64,000 nt of DNA from contig NEEC01000004.1 in NCBI GenBank assembly GCA_002189035.1, forward strand, positions 3,162,001-3,226,000, given 5' to 3'. The translations under genes were made by a program, and so were the position numbers. Source of the DNA: Utricularia gibba (lineage: Eukaryota; Streptophyta; Magnoliopsida; Lamiales; Lentibulariaceae). The first letter of the stretch is position 1, and every line of letters begins with the position of its first letter. Below, piece by piece: positions 1-13,768 of the stretch. The notes beneath the pieces are model-generated. The model saw only the letters and a program-made list of their open reading frames with translations, had not been told where the DNA came from and searched no databases.

Positions 1-1859
1 TTTTGTTCAGTTTGCTCTAGCAAAAGAGCAAGTGATAGGCACAACCAAATGAATTGTGAAAAAATGGCTTGTTGAAGAACAAGGAACATCACAAATTCTG
101 AAAACTCATCCATCCTACAACAAAAGCCCAAATACAGAATATGGTTAGAAAATAAAAAAAAACATTTCATGCTTGAATTACCCACATAACATTGAAATGA
201 AATCACGAGCAAGAACTCACCAGGAGCGTTGGGACTTGAACCGTAAAGAACTCGAGTAGTTTTCTTGCTAGAAAATTCAAATTGAATAGCGTTTTAGGGG
301 AACTTCAATGGCGTTGATCTGCGTAGAGAGAATAGCAATTTTCTCTCAAGGAACACAAGACTCAGATTTGGGGAAAATTAATTATATCAATTAATAAGGG
401 TATAATGGTAAAATTTCATTAAAACCAGAATTTTAATATATCCAACCAAACACACCTTTTATTATCCCTTGTAAAATAAACTATCATACCAAACTAATTA
501 AACCCATCTATGATAGTTTTATTTTCCCTAGTTTCTAAAAGCACTCTAATACTAAAACATCATCACCAAACGAGCCCTTAGTGTGAAAATAAGTGTCTCT
601 ACATAAGATGAGAATGGATCATGATCAATGAGGTTATCCAATTGAATTGAAGACACATCCACAAGATCTCTAATCTCTTCCATGAACCTTCTTTTTCTAG
701 ATGCTCTAACCAAGTTAATGGAATTCTCTTCACTAGCCCGGTCTTTCTCAAAGATCTCCCTACACTCGAGATAATAGAGCCAAGTTTTATGTATTAGTGC
801 ACAAAATCTCAGTACTTGCTGTAATACACGCACCATTATAACCAAATACCAATGTATTCATTATGAAACAAATGTGTATGTATTCAATTTCTTTCCAAAC
901 CTCACTATCCACATCCACCAGAGTATTGGACTTGGTTAAAAATTACACACTCAAATAATAATGTCTTTTTCATGTATGCAGATGTGCGAGTGTGTTTAAT
1001 GATACATACCACTGAAGTTATTTTTAACCTTCCATCCCTTTTGTACAATATACTTCAAATCCTATAGTAGGTCTTTTTCTTCCTTGTACTTCCATGATCA
1101 GTTCATTATTTTGCTAGATTCTTAGCAGCTGTTGAATAACCATGTTAATAGTCTACTACAAAAAAAAGGTATGAAAAATGACATTATATGCAGTATAAAA
1201 ACAAACAATACAACCTCCCTATAAGACAATCACAACCATATACCTGAGATGAAAACGACAAAATAAGCATACGAAGGCTTTCACAATAAAAAGGGAAGCC
1301 AACAATGCCAGATTTGCTTGCCACTGCAAAATTGAGAGAAGTTCCAACAACTTTACGTTCCTGAAGGGATGCTGAAATGCGTGGGTAGTTGGAGGAGCAA
1401 GAAACTAAAAAATGAGAAATAAATGCTTTTCATTTTTTGATTAAATAAATGAATTATTTTGGTACGTATACACAATAATTTAAAAAATCTATATTTTTTC
1501 AAATAAAGCTTAAGTCGTAGGCATCAATCCGACTCTTAAAAATTGGAGACTAGGATAGGAAAAAGAAGAATCCGGCAAGACCGCATCCGACACGCACGCA
1601 GGCCAGCCAACGACTTCTTTCCGAATAAAATGCCGGATATGTATTAGGTTCATAGAAGTCAGCTGGGTGTACATGCGCTGGCGTTGATTTTTGGAGTCCT
1701 CTCACGAATCTCCCTAATTGAAGATCACAGAGGATTTCAACCTCATTCCCTCTTTTTCTTGGAGTTGTCAATCTCGATTTTTCGTGCAGCGAAGACGTGG
1801 ATCCAGAAAATGTTTTAAGGCCTCCGTTTCCAGCAACCATATCGGTATGCTTCAATAGG
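1..1859. other. intergenic, no gene supported
   Basis: AT-rich sequence upstream of the O-fucosyltransferase-like gene. The short open frames at 552-845 (minus) and 1550-1855 (minus) show no recognisable domain and no splice context. Around 395-580 there is a possible decayed small transposon: the minus strand reads AAGGGCTCGTTTGGT near 580, a motif common at MITE ends, but the partner end is not convincing. The stretch just before 1860 is open in frame with the first exon and may be 5' untranslated sequence. Confidence 0.5.
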
Positions 1860-4800
1860 ATGACCTTTGGTTCATCCAGAGATCATTTCAGGTCGCTATC
1901 TCAGTGGCTGCCGTCGATCCTTTCATCCATCTCTTATGAGCTGATGCAGAGTTCGAAGAGATCCAACAGACGGAGATGGTATGGGAAACATATGTCAATC
2001 GGGCTGGTGATTTTGCTTGGGTTCTTTCTGTGTATGGATTGGTGGTTGCTCTCGGGATTAGAGAACCCTCCTCGGATTATGGAAGTATCAAGGTGAAGTA
2101 CTTGAAGGGGAATTCTTCCAAAGTGTTTATTCGGGTATGCATGTCTCTCTTATTTCTTCTCGGTAGCTATTCTTTTTATACCAGTTTGTGATCGGCGAGA
2201 TGATTTATGAGGTGGGTATAGTTTGTTTGGAGGAAGTAGATTCAAGTCAGGGTATCCGCCAAATCATTTGAGTTTGATATCGAACTTGAACTCCTTCCTA
2301 GCTTATCTTATTTCTGAGCATTTGAATATAAAGCTGTCGCTTTTCATTCCACAAATAACTGCTGGTGTGATCTACAATCTTTGAAATCTTCCCAAATATT
2401 GTTGCTAACTCAAGCACATTGTCATGTTGAGATATGGGATATTTGAATTAATGAATCAGAATTCAAGTATTCTAGAGTGATATTTATATGGAGGCTTTTT
2501 TTACATCCAGCATTTTTGACATAAGGCTGCGATGCATGGTTGGGTACTGGTTCTGTGGAATTTTTGAAATGTGAAGGAACCAGTAGTGGACAAGCATGAT
2601 TAGTGGAAATGGAATGATAACTAAAAGAAATAAAGCATCATACACATGATGCTGTGGGTTTCTTTTGAAACACTTCCGTGTTATGTATGTTTAGGAAGAC
2701 TTGGGAAAGCTCGGAAGAAGAAAACCCAGGAAAACTGCATACGCAAGGCTCTTGGCAAAGGCAGCTCATGCATTGGCGGAGGTACGCATTCACTTCAGAT
2801 GTGCAACTTTTTTGGTTCCAGTATTTTTTTTCTTGTTTTCTTTGTGTTCTAATAAATTCAAACTGTAGGGGGATACCAAGTCTGAGCCTCCAGATTTGTG
2901 GACTGAACCATACGCTACTGCTTCTTTGTGGGTTCCTTGTGCTCATACTCGCAATTCAGAATTTGGAGGTCAGCATTTGTGTTTCATTATCTCTGATTCT
3001 TGTGTAACCACAAGAATTCATCTTTCTCTATTTGAATTAGTTAGCGATTCTTTTTCCGAGTTTCAGATAGTAAAAATGGTTATATAATGATCACTGCAAA
3101 TGGTGGAATAAATCAGCAACGTGTTGCTGTAAGTTATTTTCGTGTGATTGAAAAGTGTCGTTTTGCAGTATACTTTTATACCAATAGCAAAGCCCATCTT
3201 GCTATTTACTACAGGTCTGCAATGCTGTTGCCATAGCTAGGTTACTCAATGCGATCCTCGTTCTTCCCAAGTTTATGTTTAGCAGTGTTTGGAGAGATGC
3301 TAGGTATCTGTTAATCTAACTTATTTTATGGCGCCATGTTAGAGTTCTTTTTGTTTCAAGTTGTCACATACTCATTTCCCATACATATTCGTGTCGTTTC
3401 CTAGCCAGTTTGGTGATATTTATCAGGAGGATCATTTCATCAATTACTTGATGCCTGATGTTACCATTGTAAAAGCACTCCCAGAAGAACTGGCATCCTT
3501 AGATTTAGAGGCAATTGAGAGTGTGGTGAGTTTTACAATAACATTGTACTGAGATTTTATTTGGGCTTATTTCCCATCACGTTAATTGTGGCTGCTTGTG
3601 TCTCAGGTGACTGATGCAGATATCATGAAAGAGGCAAAGCCAAGTTTCTACTTGAAATACATTCTTCCCATTTTGCAACGGAACAAAGTTGTTCATTTTG
3701 TTGGATTTGGGAACCGACTGGCTTCAGATCCTGTGCCATTTGAACTGCAGGTACCTTCCAACGCTTCAGATCCTATATTGGCTTTTTCTTCGTCTAATCT
3801 CCTGACTAAGGAACTTAATGTAGAGACTTCGCTGTAGATGCAACTTTCATGCCCTAAGGTTTGCCCCTAAAATACAAGAAGCAGGGGCTTTGCTAATCCA
3901 GAGGATGCGTCAGAATGGCACAAATTTTGGATATTTGGACAGCCACCTTGTCGGACCATTTGCACAGCCTGTGAGGGATGGACACAAAGTTCATCATGTA
4001 GCCAAAACATCGAGATACTTAAGTGTGCATCTGAGATTTGAAATTGACATGGTGGCACATTCTTTATGCGAATTTGGTGGGGTGAAGAGGAAAAGCAAGA
4101 ACTCGATGCCTACCGGAAACTCCATTTCCCATCACTGGTGAACCTAACAAGGACGAAAAGGTGATGCACTGCTGTCTTTGCTCCAGTTTTATAAAATCCC
4201 ACTTCACTTGGCTGCAAAGAGCTTCAGTCAGCATGTCTTGTGCAGGTTTCCACGCCCAGCACAGCTAAAATCGGAAGGCCTGTGTCCATTGATGCCAGAG
4301 GAGACAGTGCTCATGCTTGCGGCTCTTGGTTTCAATCGCCGAACCCACATATACCTTGCCGGTTCTCATATATATGGAGGGGAATCAAGATTAGCTGCGC
4401 TAACCACCTTGTATCCCAACCTAGTGACCAAGGAAAAGCTGCTTTCGCCTGCAGAGTTCAAGCCGTTCGCTAATTTCTCATCCCAGGTCTGCTATTGAAT
4501 GATTTGAGATGCATCAAGACGACATGCACACCACACCTGCTTCAGTTAATCAATTGATTTCCTGCAGTTGGCATCACTGGACTTCATAGCCTCCGCTGCT
4601 GCTGATGTATTTGCCATCACAGATCCGGGAAGCCAATTCTCATCTTTGATAGGGGGCTACAGAATCTACTTCGGACAAGGAAAGATGCCCACCATACGGC
4701 CGAACAAGCGCCGGCTGGCCGACATTTTCGCAAAGAACAACACCATAGAGTGGAAGGTTTTTGAGAAGAGGGTGCAGAAGGCAGTGCGGCAGAACAAGCG

Positions 4801-4878
4801 AGTATTTTCCAGACCAGTTGGGAGGAGCGTGTACCGATACCCCGGTGCCAGGAGTGCATGTGCTTCAACCAAACTTGA
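1860..4878 (+). CDS. plant O-fucosyltransferase family protein (10 exons)
   Basis: Predicted type II membrane glycosyltransferase of the plant O-fucosyltransferase family (GDP-fucose protein O-fucosyltransferase fold), probably Golgi. Exons by GT-AG sites and phase: 1860-2134, 2695-2781, 2869-2968, 3067-3128, 3215-3303, 3405-3525, 3607-3750, 3824-4160, 4246-4486, 4568-4878. The N-terminus has a basic stretch (RSNRRRW) followed by a hydrophobic anchor. Family blocks in order are NGYIMITANGGINQQRVA, FGDIYQEDHFINYL, VVHFVGFGNRLASDP, YLSVHLRFEIDMVAHSL, LMLAALGFNRRTHIYLAG, and MPTIRPNKRRLADIF near the C-terminus. The frame breaks three times, each by one missing base in a short run (about 2019-2021, 4079-4082, 4840-4843). 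With those allowed, the exons sum to 590 codons including the stop. As written, the last exon instead runs on to a stop at 4889-4891. The family match is strong; substrate and paralogue are not known. The start at 1860 is the first ATG in the open frame. Confidence 0.88.
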
Positions 4879-7800
4879 CACCCAATTTTAGTTGGTAGTC
4901 GTTGGATGGAATTCCACCACGCCGGGCTGGCACTGCCAGTTTTTATTTTTATTTTATCAAAAACGTTTTTTGAAAATTACTTTCTAAGAAGCAGAATAAA
5001 ACATATAACCTACAATTTAAGCGTGGGATGCATGCTTCTTGTTTCCTTGTGCTGATTGGATTCCTCAAATTAATGGTTTCACTGTGGAACGTGCTTGCAA
5101 CTCGGTTTATATAACTCCCTGATACATTATTTTTGAAGTTCTTATTTAAATTAATTTTTATTTATACTTGCAGCTAGAATTGGGATAGGTTCGAAACTAG
5201 TTGAACCGAATAATTCTAATTTGCTTTGGAATTCAAATTTTAGAACCTGAATGGAATCAGAATCTAAACCAAATCACATGGTCTTAATTGTTGATAAATG
5301 AGAAATTTCGCACGTCGTTATACTATTAAATAAATTTATAAATATTATACTCAGTTATGTATTAAATAAATACGAGCATATAATAGAATTAAGATTGAAT
5401 ACCAAGAGCAAGACACTCATAGCATGACGTTTAATGTATTCTATTTTGTCATAAATGAATATTAAGTCTACATTAGGACTAATGCAGTCCAAAAAAAGTA
5501 TATAATAAAATAATAAATAAGTAAATCAGTTTAATATCTAAAAAAATATTTATATAAAATAAATTAACCACTTCAACATAATAACAGCACTATTTCAGTA
5601 AAGAGCCCTCTTCCACACAATCTACATTTCTTCAGATTCTAAGTAATTTTTTTTTTTATCAACCAACCTTTACTAGATGCTGCTACAGATTAGCACGATA
5701 TTGAAAAAATTTCAAGAAACAATTACATTTTAAAAATCATAGATCATTAAATTTTAACAAATGATCACATTCAATCTCAAATATGCCAAATCATTTCTAC
5801 CTTCTCAACATGCATTTATGCTTCACGGATTTTCTCCACAACATTCATATTAACCTCCTCTAATGCCCAGATCATCACTTTTTGGAATCATTATGAACAT
5901 CAATTTCAACCTAAAAAATCCTAACCTGCTACACCAATGAATTATGTTGTACCCCATCGGATGACTTCAAAACCAACTCTTGCTTCAACTTTTTTACTAT
6001 TGACACAAATAGATTGATCATTTCATCAATAGTACTATTGGCACTTGTCACCAACGCCCTCTTAGCCTGTGGGCATAGCTTTTCAGCACCCACATGGGAA
6101 ACGTCTTCTACTACCTTCCTCTTTTTCACTATGGTTCACCAAAACCGACTGCTTGACATTCGTTATTATTTCACTATGGTTCACCAATTTGGGAGTAGTT
6201 ATTAGGAACCCGAGAACAAATATTATTTGCAGAATCAGGTTTGTTAGAGTGGGTAGTTAGAAGCTAAAGTTCACAGGTTTATAATGGAGATGACCAAAGT
6301 AACGTAATAATAGGAGAAAAATGATTCAATTGACTCTACATTAAAAAAAGGACTAAATAAAACCTCTTCCCAAAAATTGAGGACCAATTTGGTTATTTTT
6401 CTTCTAAAATTGTGGTACCATTTGCAAAATTATCAAAATATTTAACAAAATCTTAATTTCATAAAATAATGACACTTATTCTCTAATTTTAAACCACTGA
6501 AAATTCTTTGTCCTCAATTGTTCTAAAGAATAATAATATTAAAAAATCAACAATTATAATACTTATCATTCATTCATCATAAATTTTCACCACCATCATC
6601 ATTTGAAATCAAAGACAATACTCAACTTGATAAAATTTTGGTACTATTGTGAAAAATCAATTTTTATATAAAATAAATTTATAATTACTACTACTCATGA
6701 AATACAAATTCAACATAAAATATATATGGACTTCAAAATCAAACACAAGGAGCTAATACTTATTATATTACATTAGGATGCAAAGTCATCGAATAATTAT
6801 AGTTTAAGGTCTATTAAAAATTAATATTGAGTAAATAAAAAAATATGAAACTATAGAATGCAACAAATCAAACACTAAACAAAGTTAAACAGAAATAAAA
6901 GATGAGGTGCCTTAGGGATTTTAAAGAAGTATACTAATTTGACCTTTGATTGTAGAATTAAAAAATGCTAATTAACTCGAAATTGTTTTGGCCTACCCAA
7001 ACTAACTTATATGATTTTTTTTATTCTAAATTTTCGTAAGTCTTTTAGAGCACTTTACACTTAAGCCTACTATTTCATAAAGTAAATAAAATTAAGTTTA
7101 TCCATTCTGATTAGTCTCTACCCAAGAAAATTTATCTATGCACCCACATCTCAACTCCTTGATCTATCCCTAAGTTGTGTTTTCTAAGTTAGGTGTTCTT
7201 CCTCTTTTCCACTTCTAGGATATATTATGCGATGTTGAGAAAAAATACGGTAACACTTTCAAGTTTCGAATCCTAAGTCAAACTATACACATTCCCCTTT
7301 ATTCTCTAATACACCACAACTACCTTGTCCACTCTTAAATAAAATAAGCATAACAATTTCATAAATTGAAAATAAATGCATTTTCATAGTCATAACTTTG
7401 AAAGTAAAAGAATGAAAAATAAAACATTTATAATGCTTAAAGAAAGAAAAATTTAATTGTTGATTCTATGTCAACTACTAGTCATGATTTGAAACACTAG
7501 CACGGAGATGGAGGTAGGCTCAGAGCTGAGAGAGTTGTGAGCCAAAATCTCCTCCTAAATTGCCTTCCTTAACTCCTTTCTTAGGTCCGGTCTTTTTCTT
7601 GTATTAAAAATATCTTCGTCTCTCTTTTTGTTTTTTTTATTTTTTAAATATATTACTATTCCTGAAATCCCTTGATATTAACCTAGAATATATGGGCAAT
7701 TAAATCGATCAATCATGCTACCTCCTTGTGTATTGTGTCCCATCAACATTATGTACTCAAACTAGTTGAATTTGATATATTATAATGCTACTAACACTTA

Positions 7801-8551
7801 GAAAAGTATTAAATAGTATATTATTCTACGAAATTAGAAGATGATGATAATAAAAAAGAAGTAAATGAAGTATTATTGTTATTATTATTTTTTTACGAAT
7901 GATATACATCTGATTGCGATTCTTCAAAATCGAAATAAAAGATGCATTAGATATATGAACACTTAAATAACTATATTTATTAAGATAAATTAAGTGCATA
8001 ACACATAAAGTCTTATTAGTATTTGAATCTAATTTTTTAAAATTTTTAATTGATAAATCCAAGTTATCATTGCTAGAATTGATATAATATAAAATAAATA
8101 TGAAATTTCATCGAAATACTTTTAAAATATCATTTGAGGTTGCAAGTTGCAACCCCCATATCATAGATATTAGTGAATGATTCTATTTGTCACTTAATCC
8201 ATTTTTGTCAAAAAAAAAAAAGGATTAAATTTAATTCCAAATTGACATTTCGAATGAGATTTTGGAAATATTTTACTTTAATAAAAACAAAAGAAATCCG
8301 AAATTTTCTTCGGGGAAATTTTAAACATTAGAGATAACACGATTTTGCTCCTATTTATTTCCTCCTACGGCACACCTACATTATTAACATTTGCAAAGCA
8401 TGCCCTAACGTGGGATAGAGAAACCCTGGCAAGAACCAAACCATTCACATTAGCAGCCCGCTGTACATGACACGAGGCGGCATCACAGTGAGCCGATGCT
8501 AACACAAAAAGGCACCTGGAATTACAACTTCACTTCAGTAGCCTGCCTGCC
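4879..8551. other. AT-rich intergenic stretch, nothing recognised
   Basis: About 3.7 kb between the convergent O-fucosyltransferase-like and KNOX genes. It is strongly AT-rich with many A and T runs. Small open frames (for example 5929-6129 minus, 7826-8062 minus) have low-complexity or unrecognised products and no neighbouring exons that extend them. A TTCACTATGGTTCACC phrase occurs twice near 6125 and 6170. I see no transposase, reverse transcriptase or RNA gene. Confidence 0.5.
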
Positions 8552-10191
8552 CTAAAGCTGCTGAGGCAGCTGACTGATTGCGGCTGAGACATTCATCGCA
8601 AAGGGATTCCCCAAAACATTATTGAGATGAGCTGCTGCTTCTGCTGCATCCATCGCTACAAACTGCGTCTCCTCCGATGGCTTCCAATGCCGCTTCCGTT
8701 GGTTGATGAACCAGTTGTTAATCTGTCTTCGGTCCAGTCCGGTTGACTCCGCTAATGCTGTCTTCTGCGCCTCCTGAAATTCGTTGCTATCCGTAAGATT
8801 CGATACCGGAAATTAAGTGCTGTTGTTGCTGTTTTGTTGTTCCTCACCGATGGGTACGGCCACTTGTAGTGACGGCTCCACCAGTCGAGAAGCTTGTGAC
8901 GGGCATCCTTAGGCAGCTTCCCCTTCTTGCGTTTCTTCATCAACTCCTGCTTCAGGCTGCCCAAGCACCCGCTGTATTTTCGAAGCAGCTGACCCTTGAA
9001 TTCATCGTCTTCAGCTTGGGGATGGATGAAGGAACTATTGGAGTTGTTTGCATCCAACTCCAACTCTTCTGATGATGATCCAGTTCTCTCCATTGCTTCA
9101 CCAAAAACTCAAATCATCAATCAGATAGACAACGTAACTTCAACCGCAAACTAAAAGCCAACAGCTGAATCGAAATCAGAAGGATACGCCGGGCTTCATG
9201 TGGTACAAGTTCCAAAACATCACCAAACAAGCACGAACATGATTCCAAAATCTCAAACGGACAAATCCAACCAGAGGATGAAACACAAACTAGTTGTAAA
9301 CTACTAGCATATCAACAGAATAAAACACACGGGCTTATCTACAATGTGTGGTGTCCCAACTCTGGTAAAGAAAAGAAAAACGTCTGCATAGATAGGGACA
9401 AGGAGAGAAATGATGCATGTAGAACAACAGAGATCTCCTAGAGACCTTCAAAGCTTTTTCCTTAAGGAAAGAGCATGCAACAACGTTCTTTGAATCATGC
9501 ACGTGGGAGCTTCAATCAACCAGAAACAAACAATATCAAGGCACAAAACAAAGTTGGGGGCTGGGGTTTTGTTGTTCTTCTTCAGTAGTACCAGAAAATG
9601 AAGGTGTCGAAGTGAGAGCTTTGAATTGTCTCTCGATGTTGGAGAGAAAGACCATTGCTTCTTTAAAGGGTTTCGAGAGCTCTTGTTCATATTTCGTAAG
9701 CATCTCACAATAAGCTTCCATGAATTGATCAAGCGCGGGATCCTGAGTCAACCAGTTTCCGCTAACCTCTGGAACCATCCCCAATGCCGATGCACACGCT
9801 TGTTCCAGACGCGTCACCGCCTCGGCCGGGGCTCCGATCTGAAAAAAGCAATTACAAAAATGAAACCTTGTTTGCTACACTTCTTTGTAAAGAAACAATA
9901 GATCACCTTTTGACAGTTGACATAAGCTGCCATGAGACGGGTGCATAGAGGGTGAGCCATGATTTTCGCTTTGATGGAAGACAGCTGTTCGTCATTGGGA
10001 CCTTCCATGAAATAATGGTGTTCTCCGCCGGCGAAGACATAACCGCCGGGGACGCCGTGGTCCGGAATGTTGTTATGATTCACCATCGGCGGAAGGTAAC
10101 CAGCTAGAGGAAGAAACCAAGTATTGTTTTCTCCAAAACCCATCAAACAAGAGCCGCCGCTGCATGAGCCACCACCATCACCAACCTCCAT
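8552..10191 (-). CDS. STM: class I KNOX homeobox transcription factor, STM-like (4 exons)
   Basis: TALE homeodomain transcription factor, expected in the nucleus of shoot meristem cells. Exons on the minus strand are 9907-10191, 9592-9838, 8848-9095 and 8552-8773; all phases agree and give 333 residues with no break. Exon 1 carries KNOX1 ([20 protein letters not shown]). Exon 2 carries KNOX2 ([29 protein letters not shown]). Exon 3 carries the ELK region ([25 protein letters not shown]) and the first homeodomain helices with the PYP loop. Exon 4 completes helix 3 ([16 protein letters not shown]) and ends [10 protein letters not shown]. The tail, the SSSEE...NNSN...PQAED linker and the CLMGFGEN start resemble SHOOT MERISTEMLESS and its asterid orthologues more than KNAT1 or KNAT2 types. 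The ELK triplet reads EFK. The protein is a little shorter than Arabidopsis STM. Paralogue assignment is an inference; class I KNOX is secure. Confidence 0.93.
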
Positions 10192-10808
10192 TTCTTATTT
10201 GTATCTGGAAACGCAACACAAAGAAGAAATAATTTATGGGTTTTATGTTCAGTTTCTCTCCTCCTTTTGTCCTTCGCTTTTTCCCGTAAAACCTCATCCC
10301 TACTGTTTGTTGACTGGAAGAAGCGATCTTTTATGCTGTTTTTGAATATATCCCCACGCCAGGGGGCTCCCGAGTTCTAGGGCCCTTTTTTCAGAAAAAA
10401 ACTTAATGCAAAGAGTTACTTTTATTTTTTAAATTTATTATTATTTTGTTTTAATTATTGAATGTAATTGTTAATTTATCTTAAGTTTTGTAATTATTTT
10501 ATAGTAATCCAATTAAAAGTGTACAACGATGTTTTTCTTAATGATTTCAACATAATTTGTGAATCTGTGATATATCTTCAATTTCTTATTTCGACATAAT
10601 TAGTGATTCAGAAATTAATTAATTATTCAATTATGTTTTTTTAATTTTTTTTAAATCACTGAATTAAAAATTATAATATATGTTAATAATATTCTAATAT
10701 CATAATATATGTTGAACTCTATAGTAATTTTCAAATACTATGTTTCATTTTGATTATTTTAATTGACATACTCGAATAAACAAATATTTAAGTTTTATTT
10801 GATTGATA

Positions 10809-10828
10809 ATATATATATATATATATAT
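10809..10828. repeat. TA dinucleotide microsatellite
   Basis: About ten TA units in the KNOX upstream region. Confidence 0.9.
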
Positions 10829-11145
10829 TATTTATTATTTATGAGAATTGATTTTGAATACAATAAATTGCCAATAAACTATATATTTAAGGTAAATTAT
10901 CAGTAAAAATGAATAATTAAGATAAATTATTAATCAAAATTTTTTAAAAAAGGTAAATCTCCAAATAACTAAATATTTAGTGTAAATTGTTAATAAAAAT
11001 GTAAATAATGATAAAATAAAAAGGAAATGAATAATTAAATAAATTGTTGATAAAAAAATGTTAAAAAAGTTAAATAAGAAATGAGAGGGGGTGGGTGTGT
11101 TACAACAGCATCTGGGATCCCAGAACGAAAGATAGATTTCCCCGA

Positions 11146-11185
11146 GAGTGGAGTGGAGTGGAGTGGAGTGGAGTGGAGTGGGGTG
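11146..11185. repeat. GAGTG pentanucleotide tandem array
   Basis: Seven exact GAGTG units followed by one GGGTG unit, immediately after a GC-richer patch roughly 950 bp upstream of the KNOX start codon. Confidence 0.95.
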
Positions 11186-13768
11186 CCTGCTGCTTCATTC
11201 ACAGAGCATTGATTGCTAAAAACTTATTTCAGGATTCTGTCTTCTTCTTTTTCTGATCTTTCAAGATATCGGGTGCTTTTCCCCATCCTTCCCTACAACT
11301 CCTTTTTAACGCCCCATTTAAATTATTATTCCATTGAAGATGGTGGGAGCGGAGCTTGCTTACGGGGAATCTTTCATATCTATCTCCATATAAATAGATA
11401 GATACATAGATTGTCGGCAGTTATCTCCAACAGTATCTGTCCAGCTTGTATGCTAAATGTGGCTCCCAACACATTGGTCTAAAGGTTTGCTGTTAAAGTA
11501 CAATACTCAGTAATGATGATGATCGCAATAATAATAAAAGGATCTGATCTGATGGGAGGATAAGCCTAAGCTGCGGAACCGGAAAACAACAGTGTGGGGT
11601 GTCGGGGCAGACGTGAGAGACTTGTACAAGAAAAGAAAGAAAACAAAGATTTGGGGCAGTAAATACTAAATAGCGAGTGACGTGCACCAGACCAGCCACG
11701 GTCCCAAAAATCAATCAGTCCCCTTCCACACGCTCCTATACACATGTTGTCGACCTAATCATACCCATCAAATTTATTCACGCACGCAGTTTCATCATAT
11801 CTTTATTCTGGCATGCATGCACTTCTTTCCAAAAACAGACAATTGTGGTCTTTCAGACATGAGCTCGCAGATTGAAACTTGATTTTCTCACCGTTTTTCT
11901 TTTTTTTTCTTTTTTTGAAAAATGGACTTTGCGGAAAGATAAACCCCCATAAAACATCATCATACAAGGTCACTGGTTGCGCAGCAAATAAAGTAAGGGT
12001 TTGGGCAGGCCTTGCCCCGTGAACAGAACAGACCAGACTGTGTCTTGCAGTGGTAATTCGTCAGGTGCAGATAAAATGATGGTTTTGGCTTTTCTCTTAT
12101 CCATATCCACTGCTGATACACGCCGTTCAAACATGATAATCTACTCAAGCAGATTGATACGATACGAGTTCAATGTGTGACCCGCTCACACCTCAGATTG
12201 GGAATAAATGAACTCATCCTATCACACAAAATATCAGATCTAGCTGCGATTCTCTAGGACAGGATTGCATTGCATCGCTGCACTGCTGCTGCCATAATTG
12301 AATACAAGTTCTTTTACTCTTTCTTTTCCACCGGGGCCAGTTCGCTTTGTCACAGAAAGAACAAAAAAAAAAGGTGAAAGGTTTTCTTTCATCCAAAACT
12401 TTCGATGGGGATATAAAAAAAGGCATTGTGATGTGTAAAATGAGATATTTTTAAGATGGAACATCGCGTAGCTTATCGGTCATCTCTGCACAGTTTAAGA
12501 TCGCACAGCAGTCATTTGAGACTGGTTTTTCTAACACTAGTTTCATGCATTGATGAGTTTCTCCACAGCAGCCGCTCTGCGTCTGCAGATTAAATACCTT
12601 GAGACAAGATGCATTCTACACGATCTCGTACAAGATCGTCGGGTGCTTGGGTCCACATGATTGCATTCTTCCACCCAGCAAGTGTCATTTCTGGTTTGCA
12701 GACAAGGGGAGCCATGTCTGCAGTTGGAAGGATGGGATATTTGAATCTCGGCATAAAAAAACTTTGAGATTCCAGGTATGTGGGTCCCAGACAGTTTTCA
12801 AAGAAATTACTTGAACATTAGAACACCCGACCCGAGAACCCGGATCTCCTCACTCAGAATATCGGAACAGACAACATATCAACAAATACCCTTCCCTGTC
12901 TTTTTGTGTAATAATTTAAGTTGGGCAAGCGGGTGTGGGTTCACGTTCGCCATGCAGATGCCTATTTAAGGTCAGGTGTGTCATTTTCAAAACCACCTAT
13001 TATAAAAAATCCCAATTTCAAAACTATCCATAATATACAAAATCAATCATTTTAATTTTTTCTTTTTTTGAATTATTTTTATTCTTAGATATTGTACACA
13101 TTTAAATATAATAAATATATACTTTTAATTAATATAATTTCTATTATAAATATTTCAATTTTTTTAAAAAAAAACTGTTTATATCACTCAAACTAATTAA
13201 TTAATAAATTTTTTTTTAAAAATTAATCATAATTATAATTGTATAATTTTAAAATAAAAAAAATATACATATTTATATTTCTAATATTCCTCAAAATATT
13301 TGTATTTTTTTAAAATTAAAAATATAATACATATATATTATATGTATATATTATATATGTATCATTATTTTTGAACATACAATAATATAAGTCCTATTTT
13401 CCAATATATTATAATTATATTTCGATTAGTAAACACAAATTTTACATAAATTAATTTATATTGAAGTTGATGCCTATAATATAAATTACAGTGTCTGATA
13501 TTTTCAAGTATCGCAATAATTTATCACAGTTACTAGAAATATACAACAAGTTTAAAATAATAAAAAAATAAATATTTATATTAATAAAATTCCACAAGAT
13601 ATTCGATTTTTTTAAAAAAAATACAAAAATATATACATATAATATATATATATCTATAATGTGTCGATTTTTTTTTACAATACAATAATAGAATTCATGT
13701 TTTACTATATACTAATTGTATTTTAATTATTGAAAACAAATTTCACATATGTTAATTTATGTTGACCA

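Larger units (their letters stand above)
10192..12975. promoter_or_regulatory. upstream region of the KNOX gene, no further gene seen
   Basis: This stretch lies 5' of the minus-strand KNOX gene and should contain its promoter and regulatory DNA. It holds a TA repeat (about 10809-10828), a GAGTG pentanucleotide array (11146-11185) and several moderately GC-rich patches (11480-11720, 12200-12960) that stand out from the AT-rich surroundings. Open frames in those patches are short, have no recognisable domain and no plausible exon partners. The patches could be conserved non-coding elements, which are common around KNOX1 genes, but the sequence alone does not prove this. Confidence 0.35.

Noticed and set aside
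395-585. Possible MITE with GGGCTCGTTTGGT at one end
   Set aside because: The second end does not match beyond six bases and no target duplication is visible.
552-845. 97-residue minus-strand open frame
   Set aside because: No domain, no splice partners and composition like the surrounding AT-rich DNA.
1860-4878. Calling the O-fucosyltransferase-like gene a pseudogene
   Set aside because: All breaks are one-base losses in homopolymers while splice sites, stop and protein text are intact; sequencing error is the simpler explanation, though it is not proven.
12599-12969. Overlapping plus-strand frames of 71 and 63 residues in a GC-richer patch
   Set aside because: No recognisable family or exon continuation; more likely non-coding regulatory DNA or an old repeat.
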